A stretch of DNA of 64,000 nt from Lucinisca nassula. Taxonomy: Eukaryota; Mollusca; Bivalvia; Lucinida; Lucinidae. The stretch is taken from assembly GCA_963580285.1 (NCBI GenBank), contig OY757011.1, positions 162,427,908 through 162,491,907 of the forward strand. The letters are read 5' to 3'. The translations under genes were made by a program, and so were the position numbers. Positions within the stretch are counted from its first letter, which is position 1. The number at the start of each line of letters is the position of its first letter. This document shows, in pieces, positions 30,782-41,059 of the stretch. The notes under the pieces are model-generated. The model was given only the letters and a program-made list of their open reading frames with translations, was not told where the DNA came from and did not search any database.

Positions 30782-32109
30782 CGCCGGGTCACTTGTTTGA
30801 TCCATGACTTGTGACTGGCTGTGGTTAGAAAACCGTGGTTCCGTCCCAATATGATATTAGGTGTAGAGGGGACGTAAACTTAAGACGGGTTTAACCACAT
30901 CTTCATCATCAGGGCAAACTCATACAAGAGCCTGTTGGGTTATCCGTGATGATGAACCGTAATGAATTTTATTTTACAAGCATGTTCACGTTGATTAGAA
31001 ATAATTTTGTTCAAGAAGAATTACGAGTTCATTTTGTAATGATGCCGTTTTTGTCTGATAACTCAGTTTGTGCATGTATGTACATATAAAGAACGTGATG
31101 ATGATAAGTGGGAGTATTTGGTCGCCACACGTCATAACGGCCTGAGCGGCGGGGATGACGTCAGCTGCGTCATCGGCGTCGCGAGGACGGTTGTGACGGG
31201 GTGCCTACCAAATAGAGAGAATTTACGGCAAACAGTGTTGGCCCATATGAGACACTAACAAATGTTGTAGATTATAGATGAAAATCTTCTGTTGTAGTTT
31301 CTATCTGTTATTAATGTATTGAATTTGTGAATAGCTATATTTGTGAGCCGTGTCGCGGAGAAGGATATGAAATAGAGATTATGTTTCCTGTAATTGGCGG
31401 CTGACCAGGTAGCGCAAAGGCGTGGTCTGTTCAATTGCCTCTTACTTGTGATAATGTAGTGAGCACAAATTTGATGAGTATTATGCTCAGTAGTAGTGAG
31501 CATTAATTGATTTCTGTAGTGCTCAGTAAGGAAACATGAACTTTGAGTATTATTGTGTCAAGCGCTGGGTGCTGATAATTTGATGCACAGTCAAGTTGAG
31601 TTCTGCTGTACGGTTATTTGTCGCATGCACTAATCAGCCTGTATGTCTGGTCGGCGCATGCGCAATAACGGTATATGCATGAACATATTTTTACTTCTCC
31701 GGGAGGGGGATCATGATATAGCATGTATGTTTTGTGACTCGTTTCTAGTCCCGTTATCGTAATTTGCAGGCATAACAATGTGTGACCTGCTGCTCCCTGC
31801 TTCATAGCAGCAGGTACTGGTACGACGCTAGGCGTTAGGGTCCAGCAAGGGCGGACAGACCGCCGTAATCAGCGCCTACCAGGATAGAAGCAGATTCTTC
31901 TAGATCTTGTTCGTTGTAAACAAATGTGATCATGGAAGAGGTCAACTTACCTTATTTGGACGATCACTAAACGTCTGATCAGCAAACGTGATCGCTAATC
32001 TTAGGATTATCAAATATGTTGATAGACTAGTTTTACTAGTTCGCGAGAGGAAGTGTCACGCGAGTGGGGGATTCACCCTAAGTTATAAACTGGCCAGTCG
32101 CGTCTTGTG

Positions 32110-32159
32110 TTGATTTTTTTTTTTTTGTTTTTCTTGTTTTTGTTGTTTGCTTCTGTAGG
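32110..32159 (+). promoter_or_regulatory. Splice-acceptor-like tract in LTR
   Basis: A T-rich run of about 45 bases ending TTGCTTCTGTAG|G. A second, weaker one (TTTCTTGTGCCTTACCCCACAG) ends at about 32331. Both are also in the 3' LTR. Confidence 0.3.
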
Positions 32160-32417
32160 TATTCACGTCACCCGTTCCGAGCACAGAACAGTGTTTTGCC
32201 TTCGGAGCGGACGTCGTGAGTTGGCTACAGAAGCAACAATTTGTGATGTTTTGTGTTAGTAAGTGTTGTATGTAGATACTGTAAATAATTCATGTCATTC
32301 ATTTAACATCTTTCTTGTGCCTTACCCCACAGCTGCCCGTACACCTGTCAGAGATCACGCTCGGTTGTCTTGTCAGCATGGGGGTTTGCGGGACGCCGTA
32401 AACCCACATGTAACATT

Positions 32418-32435
32418 TGGTGTCAGAAGTGGGAT
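32418..32435 (+). other. Primer binding site (tRNA-Leu type)
   Basis: TGGTGTCAGAAGTGGGAT, two bases after the LTR. It is the complement of a ...CCCACTTCTGACA-CCA tRNA end; eukaryotic tRNA-Leu ends are of this type. The isoacceptor was matched from general knowledge. Confidence 0.7.
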
Positions 32436-33146
32436 TTGATCTCTGGCTGGTGTTCCCGGCTGTGGAACAGCACATTGATACTCTGAATCATCAATTTAAA
32501 AAAAAAAAAAAATGTATTGACAGCCACATTTAGAAATTAACTTGAATCTTCCTTCCTGCGTTGATGAAGTGCGAAACCCATGTATTCAACTGAATGGATA
32601 CTGACAAGTCGATAATTTCTGAGCAGGAAGGCAAGGCAAACCCCACTTTTTCTTGGTAACGAAAAATTTAAGTAGACCCCACTTAATTGTGTTACCTGAC
32701 ATTCTACTAAGTTAAATTGGAGCTACTAATTGATCTTACCCACACATGGTTCTGACGTAGTGACGTTAACAATTTACTGACGTTGACATAACGGTAGCGT
32801 TAATATTTACGCAGTGGCTTGAGGTTAGGTATGACGTAATAGAAACATTAATGGTGACTTGTTATGATCGGAGTTTTGTAATGTGATAAAACTTCGGATT
32901 GTAGCATTTTACTGTAAACGTCGTCAGTTTATGACGTCATATTAGACTACCAGTACGCAACGTCATACTGTGCTGAAAGCATTTGACATTTCAAATCGCG
33001 TGTGCTTTAAATAACTAACGTTTTAGTTAGATTAACGCGTATAACACATATCTTAACGTTTTAGTTAAGCCCATTCAATCATCACTGATCATAACTGATC
33101 AGTTTATAGTGGTTTTGATAGTAACGTGAGATTTACGTTATCAATA
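32436..33146 (+). other. Retrotransposon leader, no ORF
   Basis: About 710 bp between primer site and ATG. Contains an A13 tract near 32498 and several GACGT/ACGTCA motifs. Probably untranslated leader and packaging region. Confidence 0.5.
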
Positions 33147-36100
33147 ATGGAGCGTTTAATGCAAATGGGAAAGGACTTAGGTTATGAGGGGAAGGAGTTA
33201 CAAGGTTTTGTTAAGGAGCAGCAAGATATTGAGCGGGCAGAAAGGCAAGAGCAAAGGGATTTAGAAAGGTTAAGGTCTGAGGAAAAGGAAAAGGAAAGGG
33301 TACATGAACTAGCTAAGTTAGAGGAAAAGGAAAAGGAAAGGGCACATGAACTAGCTAAGTTAGAAGAAAAGGAAAAGGAAAGGGCACATGAACTAGCTAT
33401 GTTGAATGTTAATAAGGAACTTGAAATGGCACGCATTAAGACTGAAAGGGAGGCAAAAGAGATTAGTGAGGCCCATTTAGAAAAAATAAAACATGGGTTT
33501 GAGCTACAGCACCAAGAATTAAGGAATCAGTTAGAAATGCAGAGAGCGAAGCTCGAGCTAGAATTTGAAAAGCAAAAAGCTGAGAAGGTGGCGCATGCCC
33601 GGGATCCTAAGTTACCTTATTTTGAAGAGGGTAAAGATAAAATGGATAGTTATTTATCTAGGTTTGAGAAATATGCTACGGCTAATAAATGGGATAAGAG
33701 TGTTTGGGCCGCGTATTTAAGTGCATTGCTCAAAGGGCGCGCACTTGATGTATATGACCGGTTGTCAAATGATGATGCGGCGGATTATGAAAAGTTAAAG
33801 GACGCTTTATTAAAGAATTTTGACATGACAGAGCGCGGATTTAGGAAACAGTTTCGTTATAGTAGGCCCGAGAAATCAGAAACGTTCATACAGTTCAGTA
33901 GTAGACTGAGAAGTTATTTAGAAAAATGGCTTAATATGGCAAAGATAGAAAAATCTTTTCCGGCTGTCTGTGATTTCATGGCAAGGGATCAGTTCCTGGA
34001 GTCATGTAATAGAGAACTGTATGTGCATCTGAAGCCAAAACAGTTTGGTAATTTAGATGAAATGGCTAGGGAGGCAGATTTGTTTGCAGAAGCGCGCGGG
34101 GGCGTATATAGTTGCATTAATAAGGGGCAACGCGATAATAGAGGCGCAGCGCAGGGTAAACAGGACAAAGTTGACTCGAACAAACCGAGTGGTAGACCGG
34201 ATATCAAGTGTAGCATATGTGGTAAGGGGCATTTAACAATTAAATGTTTTAAGAACCCCGACAGGAAACAATTGTATAGCGCAGAGGTAGGAGCAACTGG
34301 AGTTGGGGATAGCGGTGTTAAAGAAAATTTTAACACGCGCGTAGAGACTCAAGGTTCTCAGGTTAAGAATGAGAATACGCAGAATGTAGGTCGTGGTTAT
34401 ACACGTGGTCGTGGTAATTTTAGAGGGTCTTTTCGCGGACGCGGTAAAAATAATAGCACACCACGTGGCGCAGCACACCAAGTTAGTTTTTGTCAAACGG
34501 AAGTACATAGGAAAGGTGATGAGATTGGAAGTATTTTTGAAAATAAGGTTGGTGATCCTTTGATTTCGGATAGGGAGGAGTGTAGTAAGAAAACTAGGGA
34601 AGGTGTCTGTTACTTCTTAAAGGCAAGGTTACCGACGGCACAAGGATTGGTTAATAATAAAAAGGTGGTTGTATTAAGAGATACTGGGTGTACAGGCTGT
34701 GTCGTGCGGAGAAGTTTGGTTTCGGATAGTCAGTTAATAGGAAAGGAATCAAATGTTACGTTGATTGATGAATCCACACAAAGGTATCCTTTGGCAATGA
34801 TTGACATTGATTGTCCTTTTTTCACTGGGAAAACTGAAGCTTTGTGTATGGATGATACGTTGTACGATTTGGTTATCGGTAACATTGATGGATCAAAACT
34901 TCCTGATATGTCTCATTTCTCAGCTGCGGCTGTAACTAGGTCTCAAACTAGGCAGGATGAGAAGCCTTACAGAAAACTTAAGGTTCCCGATCAGATCATT
35001 AACGATGACAAGGAGGCTTTCAAGCAAGCTCAGGTTGATGATCCAACTTTGGAAAACATCAGGAAAAGGGTTGTATCTGGGAACAAGACTGTGAGTCGTG
35101 GTTTAAACCGAGGTGAAACTAGGTTTATTGAGAGAAAAGGTTTGGCATATAGGGAGTTCACCAAGGGTAACAAAGTCTCTTTCCAACTTGTGGTCCCTCA
35201 AAGTTTCCGAGGAAAGGTGTTGAAACTGGCTCATGAAACGCTTATGTCTGGACATATGGGTATTAGGAAGACATTGGATAGAGTTGTAACTGAGTTTTAC
35301 TGGCCCGGTATTTGCGGTGATGTCGCTAGATTTTGTAAATCTTGTGATATTTGTCAGAGAACTATTCAGAAAGGTCGGGTCACTAAAGTACCTCTAGGAA
35401 AAATGCCATTGATTGATACGCCATTTAAGAGGGTGGCAGTGGACATAGTTGGTCCAATTGAGCCTCGATCTGATAGGAAATCTCGGTATATTTTAACCAT
35501 GATAGATTATGCGACAAGGTATCCAGAGGCGATAGCTTTACCGAGTATTGAGACGGAACGTGTCGCGGAAGCGCTTATTGAAATGTTTAGTAGGGTTGGC
35601 ATTCCTGATGAAATGTTGACTGATTGTGGATCACAGTTTACTGCTGAGGTAATGAAGGAAGTCAGCAGACTTCTTTCTCTTCAACAGTTAACGTGTAGTC
35701 CGAGACACCCAATTTGCAACGGACTGATAGAGCGTTTCCACGCTACGTTAAAGCAGATGTTACGTCGCATGTGTGCTGAACGTCCAAAAGATTGGGATAA
35801 ATATCTTCCAGCCTTATTATTTGCGGTAAGGGAAGTCCCACAAGAGTCTTTAGGATACTCCCCTTTTGAGTTGTTATATGGACGTAACGTCAGAGGTCCA
35901 ATGGCAATATTAAGAGAATTATGGGCTGAAGAGGTACGCGATGAGCAAGTTCTTTCGACGTATCAATACGTTATTGAGCTTAGGGAACGGTTAGAGCAGA
36001 CATGCAAATTAGCGCGTGATAATTTAAAGAAGGTTCAGATTAAGCAGAAAGCTTATTATGATAAAGGCGCGAGGTCGCGTAAATTTGACGTCGGCGACAA

Positions 36101-36662
36101 AGTACTGTTGTTACTACCGACAGACAGTAATAAATTATTGCTTCAATGGAAAGGTCCTTATGAAGTTGTTGAGGTAGTGAACAGAATGGATTATAAGATT
36201 GACGTCAATGGAAATGTTAACACATATCACGCTAATATACTGAAACAGTATGTTGAGCGTCAGACTGTGACGTCTCATTGTCTGATCTCTAAACCTAATT
36301 TGTTGACAGACAGTCATGACAGAAATGACGTCGACGAGTCTTCATTTGAAGACAGCAGTTTTGAAACTGCAGAGCAACAGGAAAGTGACGGCGACGTTAG
36401 CGTCCCACATACACTAACGTCAGTAGAGAGTGAGGAAACAGAGGAGAGTGAGGAGACAGAAGGGCTGAGAGAACAGCGCCTTGCAGGACTGACATGTCAG
36501 ACAGACCAAATTATATGTACCACATTTATGTCAGAACCTGTGAAATCAATCAAATCTGTTAAGCCAGAAAGGCCACCTCCAGTAAGATTAAAACGATATC
36601 CGTTTTCTAATAAACAACAGAGTGTCAGGGGAACAGGAAAATTCTGGGGCAAACCACCATAG
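33147..36662 (+). CDS. Gag-protease-integrase polyprotein (no RT/RNase H), 1,171 aa
   Basis: The start is the first ATG (MERLMQMGKDLG). A frame-open GTG seven codons upstream is not used as a start in animals. Domains: highly charged coiled coil, residues about 20-150, with a 14-residue unit (EEKEKERAHELAKL-type) three times in tandem. Gag capsid about 152-315, with a SCAN-like segment (FRKQFRY, RLRSYLEKWL, RDQFLESCNRELYVHL). CX2CX3HX4C zinc knuckle about 354-366, then an RGG-rich stretch. Retropepsin about 508-585 with catalytic DTG in LRDTGCTGCVV and flap-side YDLVIGNI. Integrase from about 690: HX6H...CX2C zinc domain, core D (AVDIVGP), D (LTDCGSQF), E (NGLIERF) with exactly 35 residues between D and E, then the C-terminal GDKVLLLLP...WKGPYEV domain and an acidic tail. 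Protease joins integrase through about 105 residues with no polymerase motif. No stop or frameshift. Confidence 0.93.
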   Translation: MERLMQMGKDLGYEGKELQGFVKEQQDIERAERQEQRDLERLRSEEKEKERVHELAKLEEKEKERAHELAKLEEKEKERAHELAMLNVNKELEMARIKTEREAKEISEAHLEKIKHGFELQHQELRNQLEMQRAKLELEFEKQKAEKVAHARDPKLPYFEEGKDKMDSYLSRFEKYATANKWDKSVWAAYLSALLKGRALDVYDRLSNDDAADYEKLKDALLKNFDMTERGFRKQFRYSRPEKSETFIQFSSRLRSYLEKWLNMAKIEKSFPAVCDFMARDQFLESCNRELYVHLKPKQFGNLDEMAREADLFAEARGGVYSCINKGQRDNRGAAQGKQDKVDSNKPSGRPDIKCSICGKGHLTIKCFKNPDRKQLYSAEVGATGVGDSGVKENFNTRVETQGSQVKNENTQNVGRGYTRGRGNFRGSFRGRGKNNSTPRGAAHQVSFCQTEVHRKGDEIGSIFENKVGDPLISDREECSKKTREGVCYFLKARLPTAQGLVNNKKVVVLRDTGCTGCVVRRSLVSDSQLIGKESNVTLIDESTQRYPLAMIDIDCPFFTGKTEALCMDDTLYDLVIGNIDGSKLPDMSHFSAAAVTRSQTRQDEKPYRKLKVPDQIINDDKEAFKQAQVDDPTLENIRKRVVSGNKTVSRGLNRGETRFIERKGLAYREFTKGNKVSFQLVVPQSFRGKVLKLAHETLMSGHMGIRKTLDRVVTEFYWPGICGDVARFCKSCDICQRTIQKGRVTKVPLGKMPLIDTPFKRVAVDIVGPIEPRSDRKSRYILTMIDYATRYPEAIALPSIETERVAEALIEMFSRVGIPDEMLTDCGSQFTAEVMKEVSRLLSLQQLTCSPRHPICNGLIERFHATLKQMLRRMCAERPKDWDKYLPALLFAVREVPQESLGYSPFELLYGRNVRGPMAILRELWAEEVRDEQVLSTYQYVIELRERLEQTCKLARDNLKKVQIKQKAYYDKGARSRKFDVGDKVLLLLPTDSNKLLLQWKGPYEVVEVVNRMDYKIDVNGNVNTYHANILKQYVERQTVTSHCLISKPNLLTDSHDRNDVDESSFEDSSFETAEQQESDGDVSVPHTLTSVESEETEESEETEGLREQRLAGLTCQTDQIICTTFMSEPVKSIKSVKPERPPPVRLKRYPFSNKQQSVRGTGKFWGKPP

Positions 36663-36819
36663 CTTATTAGCTAATTTTACTTAAGAAAATTTGGGGGCAG
36701 ACTACCTTAGTAGGTAATTCTTCGCACGGTTGTTGTGTAAATAGCTGTCTTGTTTAGATAGGTTCATCCTATTCCATCTCTATACACAAAGAAAAAACAT
36801 TTCTGATTGTTTTTTCTCC
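36663..36819 (+). other. Retrotransposon 3' untranslated stretch
   Basis: Only about 157 bp between stop codon and purine tract, too short to hold RT or an envelope gene. Confidence 0.7.
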
Positions 36820-36830
36820 AAAAGGGGAAA
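36820..36830 (+). other. Polypurine tract
   Basis: AAAAGGGGAAA, four bases (CCTT) before the 3' LTR. Probable plus-strand primer site. Confidence 0.7.
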
Positions 36831-36834
36831 CCTT

Positions 36835-39380
36835 TGTTACGAGATGGAATAGGAAACCTCTCTGGTGCTTATGCACATCTAAATTATTTTAGTAGATATA
36901 TGGTAGGGCGGTGCGAGTGAAATATTTTAGGTGAAATATGGTACGCAAACTATGCGGCTCCATGAACAAGTCATGCACATATCATACGATGTATGCATGA
37001 GTGGTTTATAGAGAGCTGTTTTTACAATACAGGGGGCCGCTAAAAGGCCGAGTCCTATAGAATTTGCCTAAAAATCGCCAACCGCCAAATTGTGCCATAT
37101 ATGATTTTTATTCCCGTCACGTGTTGTGTGGGTGTTCGTTTTGACAGGAGTCATGTCATTGATTATAGGGTCGTTTCATCAATTTTTCCTATGGGAAATA
37201 TACTATTTGAAGGCAAATCCATTATCTACTCGATTTTGCTATCTGGCTTTGTTTGTGGCCGGTATCTCCACTTCCCCACGAACAAAGCAAGGTAATACGA
37301 GTAGGCATGATTTTCCGGTAGTATTCATAGATATATAAACCCTGAAAAAAGCGGACCCTTTAGCAGCAGGTCAAGTTGTAAAGAGTAAACACAACATTGT
37401 GACGGGGAAATAGAAAGTATATTGAAAGGTATGTTAAATCTATGTTTAGTATTATTTTTGTATGAACATGCTTGTAGGTTTTGGAGGGGTTTACTTCTAG
37501 TATACCCCAACTTTCTGAAGCCTATTCTGAATTCACTATTGAGGCCTGTAGTGATTAGGCTACTAGCTTTGCCAGCTAGACGTCGCAGGATCGATCCCAG
37601 GCTTCTCCAGTAGTAGAATGAGTCTTTCTAAGTGAGGTCCTGTCTCATGCTGACCCTAGATGTTGGTGAGACGTAAAGTTTGGACACCCGCTCATTCTAG
37701 ATTCATTTAGGCTTTTAGACCCCTTTTGTAGAATGTAATTAATAAACGCCGGGTCACTTGTTTGATCCATGACTTGTGACTGGCTGTGGTTAGAAAACCG
37801 TGGTTCCGTCCCAATATGATATTAGGTGTAGAGGGGACGTAAACTTAAGACGGGTTTAACCACATCTTCATCATCAGGGCAAACTCATACAAGAGCCTGT
37901 TGGGTTATCCGTGATGATGAACCGTAATGAATTTTATTTTACAAGCATGTTCACGTTGATTAGAAATAATTTTGTTCAAGAAGAATTACGAGTTCATTTT
38001 GTAATGATGCCGTTTTTGTCTGATAACTCAGTTTGTGCATGTATGTACATATAAAGAACGTGATGATGATAAGTGGGAGTATTTGGTCGCCACACGTCAT
38101 AACGGCCTGAGCGGCGGGGATGACGTCAGCTGCGTCATCGGCGTCGCGAGGACGGTTGTGACGGGGTGCCTACCAAATAGAGAGAATTTACGGCAAACAG
38201 TGTTGGCCCATATGAGACACTAACAAATGTTGTAGATTATAGATGAAAATCTTCTGTTGTAGTTTCTATCTGTTATTAATGTATTGAATTTGTGAATAGC
38301 TATATTTGTGAGCCGTGTCGCGGAGAAGGATATGAAATAGAGATTATGTTTCCTGTAATTGGCGGCTGACCAGGTAGCGCAAAGGCGTGGTCTGTTCAAT
38401 TGCCTCTTACTTGTGATAATGTAGTGAGCACAAATTTGATGAGTATTATGCTCAGTAGTAGTGAGCATTAATTGATTTCTGTAGTGCTCAGTAAGGAAAC
38501 ATGAACTTTGAGTATTATTGTGTCAAGCGCTGGGTGCTGATAATTTGATGCACAGTCAAGTTGAGTTCTGCTGTACGGTTATTTGTCGCATGCACTAATC
38601 AGCCTGTATGTCTGGTCGGCGCATGCGCAATAACGGTATATGCATGAACATATTTTTACTTCTCCGGGAGGGGGATCATGATATAGCATGTATGTTTTGT
38701 GACTCGTTTCTAGTCCCGTTATCGTAATTTGCAGGCATAACAATGTGTGACCTGCTGCTCCCTGCTTCATAGCAGCAGGTACTGGTACGACGCTAGGCGT
38801 TAGGGTCCAGCAAGGGCGGACAGACCGCCGTAATCAGCGCCTACCAGGATAGAAGCAGATTCTTCTAGATCTTGTTCGTTGTAAACAAATGTGATCATGG
38901 AAGAGGTCAACTTACCTTATTTGGACGATCACTAAACGTCTGATCAGCAAACGTGATCGCTAATCTTAGGATTATCAAATATGTTGATAGACTAGTTTTA
39001 CTAGTTCGCGAGAGGAAGTGTCACGCGAGTGGGGGATTCACCCTAAGTTATAAACTGGCCAGTCGCGTCTTGTGTTGATTTTTTTTTTTTTGTTTTTCTT
39101 GTTTTTGTTGTTTGCTTCTGTAGGTATTCACGTCACCCGTTCCGAGCACAGAACAGTGTTTTGCCTTCGGAGCGGACGTCGTGAGTTGGCTACAGAAGCA
39201 ACAATTTGTGATGTTTTGTGTTAGTAAGTGTTGTATGTAGATACTGTAAATAATTCATGTCATTCATTTAACATCTTTCTTGTGCCTTACCCCACAGCTG
39301 CCCGTACACCTGTCAGAGATCACGCTCGGTTGTCTTGTCAGCATGGGGGTTTGCGGGACGCCGTAAACCCACATGTAACA
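36835..39380 (+). repeat. 3' LTR, 2,546 bp
   Basis: Same length and ends as the 5' LTR, including the T13 run and both candidate splice acceptors. No base difference was noticed in the stretches compared by eye. Confidence 0.92.
37541..37700 (+). mobile_element. SINE-C captured inside the 3' LTR
   Basis: Identical counterpart of 30576-30735. Confidence 0.75.
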
Positions 39381-40220
39381 GTATGCTAAAATTTGCAGAT
39401 ATTTTGTGTGTGTGTGGGGGGGGGGGGGGGTTATTGCTGAAATACCGGATATTTTCGGGGATACACTGTCAATCTTAGTATATTTTGGGGATTCGAACAC
39501 TAGATGCTGGATCCCAGCCTATATAGCAGGCAAAATTCAAAGTAACCTCACTCCGGACCGTAAACCTTCTACGCTTTCAGCTCCGGTGCCGTGTTAATAT
39601 GGTAATTAAGCCTTAATTAGAGCACCTTGAGATGATTGGCAACAAATAGTGCCGTGATTAGATATACAACAACAACAACAACAACATTAAGCCTATTTAA
39701 TGAAATAAAAATATTGAACTTTGTAAATGTCATACGCCTTAATATACTGAGCAAATGATGTTCAAATATGTTCTCGACGCTTTCTTGTCGCTTGAAGAGC
39801 TGGGCTTGTTGTTCCGAAAAATATTATGGGCGCGCAAAGACATAGGCCTACGCGTTATGACGTCGCAAGGCCGTTGTTTGGCGCGCACTGTGGAGAGAGA
39901 GGTTTATACGATATATTTCACAGTCCATGCAGATACTGGGTTACCTACCGTACCAGTCAGTTGCGACGAGTTAATTTGATATTCTTCACCTTGACGGGTA
40001 TAGTTTGGTTTTGTGTATTGAGCCGTGACAACACTTCTTTTTCTTTTCTGACTTTATGGCTTTTTACGTTCACACGTTCCCATCATACACGGTTGAGTAG
40101 CAGTTAGGGTTAAGTTCTATAACCAGCGCACGACAAAACCTACAATAAGAAAGATACCCCAGCAAAGACTTGACCCACTGTCGCTCATGGGTAATTCGAT
40201 GATCTGAAGTTTAACGATAA
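39381..40220. other. Flank without recognised gene
   Basis: Contains a G-run after (GT)n (39409-39430) and (ACA)n near 39670. Two overlapping short open frames at 39755-40107 match nothing known to me and have no splice or domain support. Confidence 0.35.
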
Positions 40221-40224
40221 AAGT

Positions 40225-40462
40225 GGCCCGCCCATCGTGGCTTTGAGACATGCTGCTTCCACGCAGAGCTATGAGAACTGGTAAGCCGCTTAGAAGGACT
40301 AATCCTGCACAGGCAAAGTGGTGCGAGTCGGACTGTCCAATGCATGTAAAGTCTATTGATTTCATTGGGCAGCAGGCACTGAGATGTCATTTCATCTCAG
40401 TATCGGGTAGAAGTCCCACACGACGTCTCCAAAATGACATACCTCCAAAATGACATACCAAA
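40225..40462 (+). mobile_element. SINE-A, 3'-truncated
   Basis: CGCCCATCGTGGCTTTGAG to AGTCCCACACGACGTCTCC. Confidence 0.6.
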
Positions 40463-40765
40463 AGGTACACAAAGGGTTAATGGAAATTGTTAAAAACCGT
40501 AACTCTGCCAAATGTTAATTCATTTTGCCCACTAACCATCCCAACCATGCTTCTATAAATGGTCTATATATATATGAATTTTTATCCAAATATCCCATTA
40601 AGTAAAGGAACAAAAAACAAAATACATTTAATGAGAATTGTTAACGGCCATAACTCTGACAAAGATGTTAACGTATTATGCCAACAATCCCAAACATGCT
40701 TCCTTTAATAGTACATATATGTGAAGTTTCATCCATATATTCCATTAAGTGTAAGCGAAAAGAGC
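40463..40765 (+). repeat. Two tandem units of about 155 bp
   Basis: TTAATGGAAATTGTTAAAAACC, CCAACCATGCTTC, ATGGTCTATATATA. Related to 42745-43205. Confidence 0.5.
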
Positions 40766-40977
40766 CTAAACACTCTTACAAAATACAGACTTTTTCTCAA
40801 TTTTCTCTATTTTGTTATCAGACTTTAATCTCTAAACTAAACCATCTTTCTGCTTTGGACTGTCAGAATGGGTATTTTATTACCAGAGCTGGCAAAAATC
40901 TGGAAACACTCAAAAGAAGTTGCTAAAAGTAAGGACAATACAGATGGCTTTTAACTATACAGAGGAAATTAAAAGAA

Positions 40978-41050
40978 ACAGGTTTGAGCGAGTGAGTGAG
41001 TGAGTGAGTGAGTGTGCGAGCACGCGAGCAGGCAAGTGAGTGGATAAGTA
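40978..41050 (+). repeat. (GAGT)n-derived microsatellite
   Basis: GAGTGAGTGAGTGAG, grading into GAGCAGGCAAGTGAG. Confidence 0.8.
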
Positions 41051-41059
41051 GGTAAGTAA

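Larger units (their letters stand above)
29870..32415 (+). repeat. 5' LTR, 2,546 bp
   Basis: Starts TGTTAC and ends GTAACA, a 6-bp terminal inverted repeat. Unusually long compared with the few-hundred-bp LTRs of most animal Ty3/gypsy elements. Contains SINE-C-derived sequence, a TATATAAA, an AATAAA and a T-rich tract followed by a 3' splice-site-like AG. The short open frames inside it are repeated in both LTRs and look non-coding. Confidence 0.92.
29870..39380 (+). mobile_element. Ty3/gypsy-lineage LTR retrotransposon without reverse transcriptase, 9,511 bp
   Basis: Complete LTR architecture: 5' LTR, tRNA-Leu-type primer site, a single Gag-protease-integrase ORF, purine tract, 3' LTR. The LTRs keep a constant 6,965-bp offset with no difference noticed, so the insertion is recent. 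The flanks are GTATT before and GTATG after. That is either a 5-bp duplication with one mismatch, or a perfect 4-bp GTAT if the LTR starts one base earlier. No RT or RNase H coding sequence exists inside the element. Either RT is supplied in trans or the element is a deletion derivative that still spreads. Confidence 0.9.

Noticed and set aside
33126..33146. Seven extra codons before the Gag ORF start, beginning at a GTG
   Set aside because: GTG is not a usual start in animals and the ATG at 33147 is in good position.
36663..36834. Envelope-like or RT coding sequence after integrase
   Set aside because: Too short and without an open frame; the purine tract and 3' LTR follow directly.
39755..40107. 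Overlapping frames of 74 and 93 codons just right of the retrotransposon
   Set aside because: No known domain, no splice context, poor composition; treated as chance.
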